DNA from: Rhyacichthys aspro
Lineage: Eukaryota; Chordata; Actinopteri; Gobiiformes; Rhyacichthyidae
Length of the DNA: 64,000 nucleotides
Assembly (NCBI GenBank): GCA_036850595.1
Contig: CM072165.1
Location: 12,670,609-12,734,608, forward strand
Direction: 5' to 3'
Part shown: positions 49,201 to 62,640 of the stretch, piece after piece
How the letters are laid out: each line of letters starts with the position of its first letter
Numbering within the stretch: the first letter of the stretch is position 1
Notes under the pieces: generated by a model
Database searches by the model: none
What the model was told of the DNA's origin: nothing
What the model saw: the letters and a program-made list of their open reading frames with translations, nothing else
Made by a program: the position numbers and the translations under genes

Positions 49201-50989
49201 AACTCATTACGCACTCTGCTGACCAAGCACAGCGCTACCCCGTAACGTATTTAACCCCGACCGTGACCCTCAACGCTGACGTGCCCTACTTCCTGTTTGT
49301 CTTTTGACCTCGTCCGAGTGCGGCAAAGTCTTTTAAAAAGTAAAATCCTGGACTTTTGACACAAATTGCATGGGTTTGCTTGGCATGGTAATCTCCATCA
49401 ATCCATATATTTTCCTAGCACTTTGTCCACTCCCTGTCTGTACATTCAAAACTTTAATCCAACTGGTTGCGTTTTCCTCTTGTGCAACTTCTAGAGGGGA
49501 TTGTTTTTGCATGCGCACACTAAAAGGCTGATGTACCATCTTTAAGCTAATGCTTTGTTTTGCATCCAGGCTTTTGTACAACACCCGTTATTAGGTCTGA
49601 CAAGCCATTCATTCCAATTACAAGACAGCGAAAAAAAATGTGAACCAGTAAGCACGGTGAGCGTAAGTGAAATTGATTGAATCTCCGCGCCGCTGTACGC
49701 AACTGCCAATTGATGAGCGGCTGCATCTAGAGAGTGTAATGTGTAGGGACTGAATTGCAAATGTTTTTTTTTTGTTGTTTTTTTTTTTTTCGGTCCAGAG
49801 TAGCAGGAACACAGAGGCTGCAATCTGCTTTTGTTTTCCATTAGCTCCGATTAAGGGTTTGTAAAGATGTGTGGGGTAATTTGTACAGAATTGTTTAAGT
49901 GCATTGTCACCTTTGATAAATTAGGGGGTATTCTGTTTAGGTAGAGAACATGGGGTGCATACAACTCCAATGAACTCCACTTGTTCGTTCAAAATAGCCA
50001 TAAAGGGCTAATGGAATGAAATTAATTTGAACAATTTCTCCATAATGGGCAACTAGGAGATGTTGTGTTATATTTTCATCAGACAGCATATTATCCTTGT
50101 CACTTAGCCCTTTGTATCAAGAATATCTGTTAATAAATGTTAGACATGCATGATTATACATGAGCTTGTTATTCTAGACTAAAAACTATATATAATTTAT
50201 AACAATGGGCCTCATTCAAGAAGCTTCTTATGTAGAAATCCCGACTTAGGCCCTTATATGACTTTTGGAAAAAGTTCTTCTAGAAAAACAAATTCCAAGA
50301 ACAGAAAGTGCATTTCAAAACACTCATTAACTTTATTAGTTGAGTACTGAACTATGCTTTCACTGTGTATATTTTTATGTTTTAAGTGTGAAGCGACTGC
50401 TGCTGGTTTGACAGAGTTTTCAGTAAGCTATGATGTTATGTCTATGCATGGGCATTCCTAATGTTAATTCTATGTTAATGCTATGTTAATGAGGAGAGAG
50501 CAGCTAAGATAAATGATGCTGTTTGCAAATGCTTCATAAATCCCACGAAGACCTTTCGTAATAATTCATCTAGGAGGAAACTTAATACGAAAATGAATGA
50601 GTGAGGTCTAATTTTCACAAGTAGTGAAATGATGGTGGTAGTTTGTGAAAGCATTGCAAAATTACAACAATTTAGCAAATTTGCATCTTATTTGGTGCAT
50701 GTATCTTAATATAGCCTAGTTTCCAATGAATCTCTAGTTTTTAGTTATTGCCAATGCTAAAATAATAATGGGTTTCTATATTTGTACATGTACTTGAGTT
50801 TTTGACGACGTTCTGACAAGTTTAGGTACTACACAGTTGGTTGAAGTTGATGCTGCATCATGCTTCAGTGAACTCTTGAGGGTAAAATATTGTTATTCTT
50901 CAAAAATAATAACTTTCTAATAAACAATGAAAAATGAGCAGCGCCTCAATTTATCTGGATCCTATAAAAAGAAAGAGTTGTTAGTTGAG

Positions 50990-51016
50990 CAGCAACAGCA
51001 GCAGCAGCAGCAGCAG
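50990..51016. repeat. CAG trinucleotide run (9 units, one CAA)
   Basis: Nine units of CAG with one CAA at the second position. In the nrxn2 transcript it reads as CUG repeats 128 to 154 nt downstream of the LNS2 exon donor. Confidence 0.95.
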
Positions 51017-51143
51017 CGATGAAGGGAAGACACTGTGAGCTGGAGAAGAAAATAACTTTTCAGTTCAACAAAGCAGCTGAGATGGGTGAGTGGCAGACAG
51101 AGGCATCACTCCGACCGCCCTGGATTACCCTCTCAATCTTTAC

Positions 51144-51445
51144 CTGGCGCAGGTTGCGGGTGACGCGTACGTCATGCCAGGCGTTGTCGTTGAACTTGCC
51201 GTTGACGGGTTCCACCAGAGCCTCGAAGGCCCCCGAGCCCAGGTTGATGACGAGCCAGACGGCGCCGCTCTTCAGGGAGAGGTTGACGTAGTCGGCCGAC
51301 TTGCCCGTGTGCAGCATGAGGCCGTTGCGCTGCAGCGTCCTGAAGGAGAGCGTGATCTCGTCGGTGCTGCTCTGGATGGGCGTCATCGACAGGTCGTAGC
51401 AGAAGAACTCGTTGCCTTTGAAGGTGGCCACTGACTCTTCCTTAC
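51144..51445 (-). CDS. nrxn2: nrxn2 coding exon, LNS2 N-terminal two thirds (302 nt)
   Basis: The exon encodes a split Gly plus 100 residues, from [11 protein letters not shown] to VTRNLRQ, the first part of the second laminin/neurexin/sex-hormone-globulin (LNS2) domain. The acceptor is a pyrimidine tract plus CACAG at 51446-51447 and the donor is CAG|GTAAAG at 51142-51143. It starts in phase 1 and ends in phase 0. In rat neurexin-1 alpha, LNS2 binds one Ca2+ through D329, L346 and M414. The matching Asp (in GKSADY, about exon residue 52) and Leu (in VINL, about residue 69) are present here, and the Met is in the 162-nt exon. The motif [11 protein letters not shown] is the NRXN2 form. The exon end is alternative splice site 2, so it can join the SS2 microexon or skip straight to the 162-nt exon in frame. 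The antisense open frame over this exon is a shadow. Confidence 0.97.
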
Positions 51446-54400
51446 CTGTGAAGAGAAAAAGGAGGTAAATATTAGAATAGATTACACAGGGCTCTCGGTT
51501 CTATACAACATGAAAGAATAGTGAAACGCAATAGTTAACGCAATCCTGTTCGACTTTTAAGAAGCCTGACATTTATGAAAATAATAGCCTCAAATTCATT
51601 TTGATCATTTCGTTTCAGGACACAGGAAAAAGAACAGTTGCAACAGATACTCCATTAAAAAAAGGACTCTACTATTTGCTGAGAACACACATTTCGCCTG
51701 AAGTTATCACATCAAACCAAACTTGCATCACAACTAAAATAAATGATATTGTTTGTACATTTAATAACAAACCTAAGGCCAGAATGCAAATGAGGTGCAT
51801 TTCCATGAACCTATGAGAAACAAACAACTTTGTGTGACATCAGAAAGTCTAACTTTTTTGTTGTATTTTTCAGAGGCCCAAAGAAAACGAGATAAAGAAA
51901 CGATGTAACGTGTATTAACAATGAATAAATAAATCAATATTATAAAGAATATCCAGGATTGTTGAGCACTACACCACATAATATTCTTCTCAAATCTCCA
52001 GCAACTGTTAAAAAACACATGAAAAGCTAAGGGGATGCTACACAACAATAACAAGACCCTGTCCAAACTTTTTGGAGATGTGTTGCTACCATCAAATTCA
52101 AAATGAGCTATTATTTTTCATGAAATGGTAATATGTCTGTTGTAACACCTGATTTATGTTCTATTGTGATTAAATTATTGGTTTATGAGATTTGCAAATT
52201 ATTGAATTTTTTTCAATTATTATTTTATTTACATTTGACACAGTGTCCTACCTTTGTTGGGTTTGTAATTTAAATGGAGATTACCAGATTTTTTTTATTT
52301 ACACTTGCATTCAGTTTGACAGTTCAATCACCTTCAAGCTTATTGTTAAATGAATCATTAAGATGTCATCTTAACTTCATAATTTAGGATTTCAATGATG
52401 AGTATGATCAACCCTTTGTGAGATTTTGGCCAATTACATCCTTGCTTCCTGAAAAAGGGGCGCTCCTATTGGTTGACACTCATGTCAACAAGGACATTGG
52501 TTATTCTGTTGCAAAATACGACTTATACAAAAAACAGCTAAAAAAAACAAAAAAAAAACAAAACTCAATCAAAGATAAAAGGTCAAGGTCATCTCTAAAC
52601 TTTGGTTTTATGCAATATATTGGTATTTTGTGGTGAAAATTTGGTTTGGTTTGACCCTTTTTTAATAAAAGAAGCAGGAAAGGTTACTACTCTGCTGTCG
52701 GGGAAGAGTTATGGAGCTGAGACCTGCACGGCAAAAACTAAATTGGGTACTGGAGCTTTATATGAGGACAAAAGAAAACCAACAAAAGAAGGTGCACAAG
52801 ACAAACACACATCCAGGTAGCCACTGAAAAAGCCAAACAGGAAGAGTGTGTCTCGTGTCAGTCAGTCTGTACACAACACCTGGCCCCCTTCTACTGCACC
52901 AACTCCTGTTCACACACTGCCAGTCAAAACAGCCACTTTGTACAACAGACACATGTCAAACAGCAGCGAAACGACACAGCGTGCATCTGTCAGGAACTGA
53001 ACCAACACCTGCAGCTGTCACAACACAGAGCGCAGCTGCAACCACTGCGACCGCGCTCACAGCACTGACGCCTCCGCCGCAGGAGTGGACCCTGAAGGTG
53101 GTGGACGGAGGGAAAAGCAAGAAAAGGACAATCATCCATCTGATTCTTGTCATTTAGGTTAAAAAAAGAACTCCTTGTGAGGTGGGTGAAACTGTCTAGT
53201 GGCATTAATATTGCTCTTTATCTATTTTACATGTATCGGAAACTGGTGAATCCAAATAGCCCACCTCATGGCCCAAAAAGTTTTAAAGTGTAAGTAAAAG
53301 CTCAATATATGCACAATTTTAGTCTTACTTGGGCCAAATTTTCTAAGCTATGCTGTTTTACATGAGCGGCTAATTTGCGATTGCCATTTTAACAAAGGCT
53401 TTGTCTATGTTTACGCATGATTCAAAGAGAAAATGCAAAGTGTCATTCATTCCACAATTAGCAATGAACCTGCAGCAGGAGGAGGGAGGGATGCTCAGTG
53501 TGGGCAATATATGCTTTTAACAGAAAATCTAGAATGAGTCAAGATGGATATGTCTAGGATAAACTTTGTAAAAGAGGAATTGAAGACATACTGCTGTGTT
53601 GTTAAAGATGTGTTAAAGTGGAACTTAAGAGTTTTGCACAAACTGAAAGAAAAACATTTGAACTTAACATGAGGAAAGAACAAAAACCTGGATTGGTAAA
53701 CTATCTTTGGAAAAATTGTGTTTTTAAATTGAGGTTGCATAACTTAAGTATATCTGTAAGTATACCTCTTTTTTTTCTGTTGTATTGTCACTGTCATTAA
53801 TTTAATTGTTCTTTTCAAGTCATTAGAATTAAATCCTTTGTATTGACCTAAGAAAACTAGCAGCTACTATGTGTAAGCTAATGGTGTTTTGAATAAAGAA
53901 TAAAACAGTAAATTGCTATGCTTCCCAATGACGCCTGATTACATCTTTGCAGATAAACACTTACTTTTCCAACTTTAATCAAACGCTTTGGATAAGTATT
54001 AATGTACATGGATTCTGAAGTAGTATACCAAAAATGCCTGAAGTTTAATGTGTAGTTGTGACTCCTGTGCATCTCCTGCCCGTAAGTCACTGTCCTTATA
54101 AAGCCTTAAATCCATTAGCTTCTTGATCGGCAGTGATACAAATCAAGTGCTTTCTCTAGTTGAAAATGTGAATGTGTGAGATGTGTGATGTGAAGTGACA
54201 GTCCACTTCCTGGACAGACCACATCCTGGAAGCCCCCTGGGAGTCCGTATTGAAGAATCAGCCTCAGGTAATGAGGTTTAGTCCTGAAAACACGAGCGAG
54301 AGGAGGCAAGCCGTCAAGAGGAGACCGGGTCTGGGCGGATCATCAAATCTAGTTTATTCTGAAGTTCCATTACAGCAGAATGACTCCAGGACACCTTGCA

Positions 54401-54643
54401 ATTCCCAGAGGGGTAGAGGTCTGGGGTGGTCAGGGTCAGGAGAGTGGTCCACGGGAAGACAGATTGAAAACCAAATCTGTAGGCAAGCAACTTAGCTACA
54501 GGAGAAATCTTAGAGTAGTGATAATGGATGGTTGTCCGTTTGAGAAGAAGTTATTTCACACTGAGACTGGAAGATCTTAACCCAAAGTCATTGTTAGCAT
54601 CTGTGTGCAATTCTACACTGTACTTTCTGATTGTCTTTTCAAG

Positions 54644-55006
54644 CAGGGGTCCCCAGCCTCCGTTTCGCTGACTGTACTGGTCCAGAAAAAGAAACAGACA
54701 GTACTTTGCTTGAGTTGTACTTTGCAAACTTCTCCCAGAGCCTCTTTCCACACTTGACTCACTCATTCACAGTTCCTCCATGTCACGCTAAGCCCACACA
54801 CTGAACCAGGATAAAATAAGCAAAAAACTATTTTCGCTGGAGAGCTTTGTTGATCTGAGGGAGACACAGCAGAAGACAAAAGGCCAACAAAAACAAAGCT
54901 GCATTTAAAGTAAAAAAAAATAGCACAAGTCCTACTTAAATTATGAGTTCGTCGTAACAGGTGATACACAAGCCCCAAGCCCCGGAAAAAAAGTTTGGGA
55001 ACGCCG
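54644..55006. mobile_element. hAT-like MITE, about 363 bp
   Basis: Begins CAGGGGTCCCCAGCCTCCG; the reverse complement of its end reads CGGCGTTCCCAAACTTTTT, the familiar 'ggttcccaaact' type of end. The flanks TTTTCAAG (54636-54643) and TTTTAAAG (55007-55014) match at seven of eight bases. No coding capacity. Confidence 0.65.
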
Positions 55007-55279
55007 TTTTAAAGCAACACTACGTAACTATTGCAGCCTGATAATCATCACAACAAGAGACCTTCATTTATTTTGATGGATCTTTGACATTAAACAAGAA
55101 AACGAACCCTTATTTTAAATAAAGTGCACTTAGGACACGTGTTCCCAAAATATGTGACACTAACACAAATTTCCAGTACAACATTAATATTAATTGGATA
55201 TTTATGAAAAGTTACCAGTCCAGATTGAGTTTGTTTTGTTTCTTTTAGTTTTTAAGTAGGAATTCAACCGGAAAAGTTA

Positions 55280-55668
55280 CTGTATTTCCCGGACTATAGA
55301 GCGCACCTAAATATAAGCCGCACCCACTGAAATTTAAAAGAAATATATATTTTGTCACATATAAGCCGCACCGGACTATAAGCCGCCGATATCCAGGCTG
55401 AGAAATAAAATATTCCATTATGAGGGGGTGAGGGTGTAAAAATATTACCGTATTTTGCTGTTGTGCGTCTTGGGTTGCATGTGCTAAGGATAAAAACTGG
55501 TGCTTTCTTGTTTGTATTGACTACCGCTGCCTGTCTCGTTTTTGCACTTCCTGCTAGAGCGCCCCCCTGAGGGCTGGAGAAAAATTCATAGAAAAGCCGC
55601 ATCTCTGTATAAGCCGCATGGTTCAAAGCGTGGGAAAAAAGTAGCGGCTTATAGTCCGGAAAATACGG
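55280..55668. mobile_element. TA-flanked MITE with CCGGACTATA-type inverted ends, 389 bp
   Basis: Begins CTGTATTTCCCGGACTATA and ends TATAGTCCGGAAAATACGG, strong terminal inverted repeats flanked by TA on each side (55278-55279 and 55669-55670). The motif GGACTATAAGCCGC recurs inside near the left end and inverted near the right end, so the element could fold into a long hairpin. TA duplication suggests mobilisation by a Tc1/mariner-like transposase. The 110-residue frame inside is chance. Confidence 0.85.
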
Positions 55669-58600
55669 TACATGGTGTTGCTTTGAGGAAATCTTTATGG
55701 ATATACCTCATTTTTATTTTAACAAAAAGTAATGGCTTATAATGAATATAAGCCTAAGGGTTAGAAACTGTGCCGGGTTTGGGGCTGAGCTTTAAATACA
55801 GCTAAGTGACACCATGGAAAACTGAAGTTTCACTACAAAAACATACCGTAACTGAGATTGAGAATGAAAAATGGAGCGCACTGATGTTTACACATTCTAT
55901 CCATGCACAAAGCAGATCCAAGGGAATATGCAACCTTTTTTTTTTAACAGTGAATCAGGTCAAACTACAGCATTACTGACACCCATTCAGCAGAACTAAG
56001 AATCACTAATATTCTCCAACAACTTGCAGCAGGACAAGACAAACTGTGCAAAAAAGCAGAATGAACCTACACAATTATGGAGTTAATGAACGGATTGCAA
56101 GGGTTCAAAGAAATTGATTCATGCATTTACTATTTCTTTTACAGGAATTTCCCTGTTACCGTTTACAGGCTTGGTTTTGAAGTAAGAAATATATGAATGA
56201 AGAAGGCCAAGGGTACAAAGCATTTCATTAAGCACTATACCCCTGGAACATGAAATAAGATGAAAGATGCCATCACTGCCACATTATGTGAGAGCAAGCT
56301 CTGGCATAAAAGAAAACATTTTAGATGGAAAGAGACCGAGGGATGAATGGCATCCACAGAGAGACAGCCACTTAAAAGAGCATTTTAGCTGGAATCGAAA
56401 TTTAGAGCAATCTCAACTGAAGTGTGAATTGTCAGCAGGAAAAGAAAAAAAAAAAAAAGGCATCAAACGATAGAGGGACAAAAAGCTTCCTCAGAGCAGC
56501 AGCCTCCTGGCGAAGCGGCGCTGCTGATGTAGGAAGAACAAAAGCGCGGCAAATGGACCACAGCAACCATTTTCAATTATGTGTTAAGTTGGACCCCCTC
56601 CCAAAGCGCGCGGCCCGTTAGCTGTAAGCAACAAACAGCTGGAGATTGCTTCCAATAGCCGAGCGAGAGATCGAACCAACGGAGAGACGTAAGCTTCAAA
56701 TAAACTTTGGTTGTTTGTGTGTGTTTAACGAAGAGGCGTCTGAACGGAGGAGATAAAACCGGAGAGGATCAAGAAGTGACCGGACAGGAAGCGCCACATC
56801 GTTCTGAAATGCTCCCTTGGTGCAGTTTTTAAATGAACACTAATTACTTTATAGTGTTCTGGACGTCACGTGAATCAGTGCGCTCTGTCGGCCATATTGG
56901 CAGGAAAAAGCGAGCGAGACACGACGGTGCCAGTGTAGATTTTAAATGGACGGACTTCCTTAAGTTCTTAAATTCCACTGTTATTGCGTTAAACATCCCT
57001 AAATCTTATGCACCAGACGTGTTTGTCAAAAGTCTGGACAAGTCACATTAACTCTGAGGTCTGTCCAACTTTACCCATGGCTGCTAGACTCCCAAATCAC
57101 TAAAGCAGGAAAAATGTCTAATACTTGTGGGTCTATTAAGAGATATGGAGTAAGGGACTTGTATTTTTATAAGGTTACTTGGTCTGGAGTGGTTCTAAGA
57201 GAGGAGTTGTAGCTGTTTTCTTACACTGTTTTCTTCTATATACTTTTTAGCATTAAAAAGTTCTAGTTCTGGAGTCTTCTGGAGACAAAGACATTAGCCA
57301 TGTGGTCTTTGTTTTTCGATTTCACATAAAGACCAATATAATCTCTGTTAATATCTGTTATACAGCTCACTAGTCACCAGTCAGCTCTTATTAGTGATGC
57401 AGATCAGTAAATAAAAGCTAACATCATTAGCTTTTTTGCTAATGATGTTGTTAGCAGAAAACACTGCAACAAGTCTACTGGAAACTGCCCTGACATTGGC
57501 TTAATGCTTTTGTTAGCGGTCTAAATTCAGATTTGTTGACATCATTTCTTGGAGCTCTAACGCTAGAGGATAGCAGACAGAAGGATGGATTTAAAAAAAA
57601 TTTCAATCAATTTTCATGTAAGCTAAGCCATTATGTCCGTTTTCCAATGCTTCAAGAACACAGCAACTAAATAAACCTGTACCAAGTTTCCCCAGAGAAG
57701 GCTGAAGACCACTCCTGCCCACGCTAAACAAACTCTTTTTTTTTTTTTCCTTCTCCGAGACCACTTGAATCCAGCGAATACGTGCTTGTCACTACGCATC
57801 GTTCTTCTTGCTTTCATCGTACGTCTCCGTCTCATCCCGCTGCTCCCGTGGGTCGCACTCCTGTGATTACACACCCACTTTGAGTGTAGGCTTTTTTTAT
57901 TCAGATCAAATCTCTTTTTCCATAACGCCCTGGAGCCTTCGCTGTAGCCCAGAGAAAGATGAGACACGCCGGGTACACAGACGAGACTTTACTGCTGTCA
58001 AGGTCTCAATTAACCTCGCACTGGGGTCTTAGTACATGACAAGAGCGAGTCATTTCAAAGTTTACCGTCTTTAATGCTATCTTTATGATTAGAAAACCCT
58101 CAATTTACCAAGATCTCACAGAGCACACACATAGAGATACAGACTTTTGCGACATTGTAAAAAAAAACTTCTGTGTCATGTGTATTATATAAAGATCATA
58201 AACTTACATACATACAAGCTATTACTCATTGTCTTTTAGCTCTTTTCAGGCTCATGGACAGGCCTATTTGTTACCATAAATCTTTTGGAACATTTGTTGA
58301 AACAGACTTAATGCTTAATCAGTAAAATCCACGTACAGTTGTGCCACTTTCCAGCCAAAATACGAGGAAACAGTTGAATACTTGGTTTCATGACTTCATA
58401 TTCCAGAGCGTTAGATTAATCTCTCCAAACTGCCTGGGCGAATTCCTTGTTAACCAGGAGGAAAACTGAATTGTTTCTCCTGAATCCAAAAATAGACTAT
58501 CCTGCCAAATTCTCCTCGCTCCACTCTCCCAGAAAAGTTGATGAGTGTGATCACCCCTCAGCTGTTACACATTTTGTGTTAGTGGAGCACTAATTCCCTC

Positions 58601-61600
58601 CTGAGTCACCAGACAGTTTGCCAAAACCTCTTGGAGATCTACTCTTGTGATCTAGAGCTGAGATTGTAATAGATTTTGATTTCAGCTAAAATGCTTTTTT
58701 GAGAAGCTGTCTTTCTCTGGATGGAATTGAAAGTCTTGCTCTCGCTTTCCATCTAAAATGTTCTCATATAACATGGCATTACACTGAAGTTTTTATCTAT
58801 TTTTTTTACCTGGCAGCTGCCTCTGGAGTCCTACTAACCAGGACTTCTTTAAGATGACAGCTTTCCTTACTTCTGAGGTCCATAACTGGGTGATTAGTCA
58901 ACAATATCATTTCATAATTATTTAATTCCCATTCTGACCAAGTTATTCTTAGATCAGTGATGATAATACAGAAATATGATGTATTTAAGAATGTTCACAG
59001 CTGTTTAAACATTTTACAATTCAATAAAGTCATTCTTAAAACAGAGTTGGCTTCCCTGAGTTCAACCTGCACAAAATCTCACAAGGACAATCAAAAAATA
59101 CCAGTATTCTTTGTAGTGCATAAACATTACATACAAGCAATTCATTTAGGATATTGTTTTTCAATATTTCTATAGATGATATATTTAAAACAACTTAATA
59201 ATAATTCCCTGCCATCTGAAAAGTGTTTCTAGCACATATGAATAGTTTGTGTCACTGGCCTCCACATCAAGATAATATCCCATCCAAATTTCCCATCCAA
59301 AAAAAAATAAATTCTGTAATTTCCTTTATGTCAGAGACCTCAAATGAGACCCCTACCACTGTTTAAGAACCAGTGACTGAGGTTTGTAGTTTTGTTTAAA
59401 AAGAGAGAGAAAAAGGAAGTTAAGATGACCTCTCAGGGTTTATATTTACTTTTATTATTCAGGTGAACGTGTTATTTTGTGAATGAATGTGAATATCAAT
59501 AGTGTCAGCCCTGTGATTTACTGTCAATTGTCCTAGATGTACTCCAAATGGTCCCCATTCCACTGAAACCCATAACAGGATAAGGATTTGAATATAAATG
59601 AATAAATTGTATTATATGTTGGGTCCAAAATGACCTTACTATTAAAATGAAACACAATTTTGTCAAATATATGCTTGATTGTTCCACACAGCATCATATC
59701 TTTCATCTGTTAATTGTCTACGTTGCTATGATGAGGGTTATAGAGTGGGCTTCTCTGTTGTTTGATTCAAAACCATTCACTGGACAGAGATGTGCTGGAA
59801 ATGCCGCTCACTGAACAGCTAATTTACGAATAATAATATGAAAGATTTAATGAGGCATTGCTGGTTTTTATGATCTACCCACATACATATCCACTTTCAG
59901 GCTGCTTCTCCTACGCAGCGGATTCACAAGTCGAGTGGCTTCAAAGGTGTATGGTGTACAAAGAGAAAACAATCACCAAATGACTGCTGACGAATACAGG
60001 ATCGAGATAATGCATTGTTTGAGCTGCAGGATCTGGAAGGCACTGTCCTTCACACGAGAACGTTAACCTGTGGGTGTGTCAACTACTCTCACGGCAGAAG
60101 AGATAAGAATACAGCACATAAAGCACTGGCTGGTCAGAGTTTGTTCAAGATGCGAACAAAAAGGTCAGCATATTGTGAAAACTAAAGTGGGTTGTGCATG
60201 CTTGTACTATACAGCATGCACTCTACCGTATTGATCACACTGTTGTCATGCTTTTATAAAGAGTAGAAAGAAAGACACGCTATCAATGATTTTAGTTGCT
60301 AACATGGTCTACAGTAAATCCAATTCAATCGTTATTTAATTAGTTGTTGTTGTAGTAGTAGTAGTATCTTCTAATGCAAAAATCATTAAGTCTGTATTAC
60401 AGGAATGAAATCAAAGCATGTCTCTTGCCTGCTTTAAAGCTAGTTCCAGGGAGCAGAGTGTCAGAATGGTTTAGTCCTGGTTAAGTCCAGGTTTGGAGGA
60501 TTTCACAGGGCTAAGGGCTTCATCTGAAAGCGCACTTTAGTGTTCTTTAATGGCCATTTTAGTTCTGTACAGATTACTTCAAGAGGGGCACTAAAACAGC
60601 AGAAACATAGAATGTCATTTTAAAACTTGTGATAGAAACTTGATATACTGTAATTCTAATGTAAACATGACAAATGTGCGATATCGCCAGCCCCTGCGTA
60701 TGCTAAACACCGTCATCAGTCGAGAACACTAAAAATGTAGTTTGTCGTCCGCCGTCATATTCGTCCGCCAATACTGCCTTCCCACAAAATCGATCTTGGG
60801 CCACTTCTGTCACAATCCTGGCACCAGAAGCTGCTAAAAACTTTGCTGAAGTGAGACACATCCAGCCGCTCACCCCGTCTGACCCCTGAGCTACATTTTT
60901 TCTTCATGGCCGCTTGCCTCCGAGCTGCCCACTGAAACCGCGAAGAAGAGCCGCGAGGAAACCGGCTGGAATTCCAACCCCTGTGGAATCAATGCTATCG
61001 ACTCGGACTGCCGACCCACGCGGGGATCCGTAGAGCGCTGACAGTTCCACTCCAGTTTCAACCAATTGAGCTCAGAACTAAAACTCTGTTAAAATATCTA
61101 GCAAAGGAATTCACCTGCAGCAGCGGTTCTGATTCATAGCGATTCACGACGAGTGCCCCTCTGCTGTAAATGGTAATAAAATGTGACAAGAAAACAATCT
61201 GTGAGTCAATGCCATCCCAAAAGTGCCATTTTCAGATTGTCTTTTGTTGGATATTGCTGTAATAAAAGTGCAGTGCAGCATGTGTTATTAAATTGGATTC
61301 AGTTCAGACACACAGAGAGCAGGTTTAATAAGATGAGCTGCATGAGTAGCTCCATCCAAACTTGTGCGGCGCATTAGTCAACACATAATGAACCTTAGCA
61401 TTCTGCGTTTTGCCCGATTGGATTACACATTAGGTGTAATTAGACGGCGTTACGAGAATTAGAAAAGAAGAAATTGTAGAAGACAAGAGTGGCTTTTTTC
61501 GAAAAAAAAAAACCCGCGATGGCCACAAGCTGGTGCATCAGCTCGTCACGTCGCATTAGCTTGTTCCTTGTGCACACACGGAACACATGTGCAATCATCT

Positions 61601-62280
61601 GTTAGTAGCTTAGCGCAATCCGGCCTGCTGAGAGAGTATCCGACAGCTTTACATAAACGATTGGCGGCCGAGATGAGAGCGAACAGTTGGAAATGTACGG
61701 GGAATGTGAAGGCTTTGATGCAGCTTCATGAATCAAACGGCCCTGCTGGGATCCAGACAGCGGCCACTGTCCTGCTCAAGAAGAGATGCCTGTTTACTTG
61801 TCAAACGATGCCAAAAACCAAGAAGAAAAAAAATCCAGACGGAATATGTGGAGTCTACTTTTTTTTTTTCATATTTTTGACAGGTGTGATGGCTCGCTCC
61901 CCTTGATTTGCAGTGCATTTGGGCAACATTTATTTAGCCCCAAGGCTTTGAAGGGAGAAAAGAAACGCAAAATATTCTAAAAGGCACTTAGCGTTAGCAT
62001 TAATACCAGAAATGTTGTGTGTACATTGTTTTCGGAGACGCTGGCTGCCTGCCATAGTGACACTATAACATTAGAATTGTGATGAGCAATGTAATAGTCT
62101 ATTGACATGGGCAAATGACTGCTATGCAAAGTTCCCAACTGCTCTGTAAATAGCTCAGTGGCCAGACTTCGTAGCAGCTGATGCAAACCGAAGGATCTTT
62201 AGCGGTTGTTTGCCAAAGATAGGAAAGATTTCGTATTTTTCAACTTTTTCTACCTGTTCTGGTTGTTCTAAAACGAAATA

Positions 62281-62640
62281 CCAAACCAGCTTAACTAGGA
62301 CTAACCACTGACTAAACAGGAACAGATTAACAGGACAAAGCCCAGAACCAATCCAAGACTAAACCAGGAATAAGCACAAAACTACACCTGGAATAAACAC
62401 AGAATTAAAGTGAGACTAATCCAGGACTGTGCCTAGACTTAATTCAGGGATAAAATCAGGACTGTGTCAAAACTGAGCCAGGACACTATCCAATACTACA
62501 CCAGGATATGCAAGGACTAGACTTTAAACCCAAAATAGAAAAAAAACAGGAAAAGAAACGAATCAAACCCAAACAGTTTTATACCTTGAACTTGAGTGTT
62601 AAACCCAAGGCTAAACCAGGACAAGGGATTAAGAACAAAT
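62281..62640. repeat. Degenerate minisatellite-like array
   Basis: Irregular repeats of phrases such as ACTAAACCAGGA, ACTACACCAGGA and ACTAATCCAGGACT at spacing of roughly 15 to 25 bases over about 350 bp. Purine/AC-biased on the plus strand. No coding potential. Confidence 0.65.

Larger units (their letters stand above)
32666..51143 (-). other. nrxn2: nrxn2 intron between LNS2 exon and SS2
   Basis: 18,478-nt intron, the largest complete one. It holds the SS2 polypyrimidine tract, a duplicated block (32711-32888 and 34659-34849), a dispersed repeat at 34421-34500, a 66-base T run (43177-43242), a LINE remnant (45055-45330), a minisatellite-bearing hAT-like element (45487-45895), a near-match CTCF core (46216-46229) and a CAG run (50990-51016) close to the upstream exon. 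No further coding exon recognised. Confidence 0.8.

Noticed and set aside
51090..51434. 114-residue plus-strand open frame
   Set aside because: Antisense shadow of the LNS2 exon.
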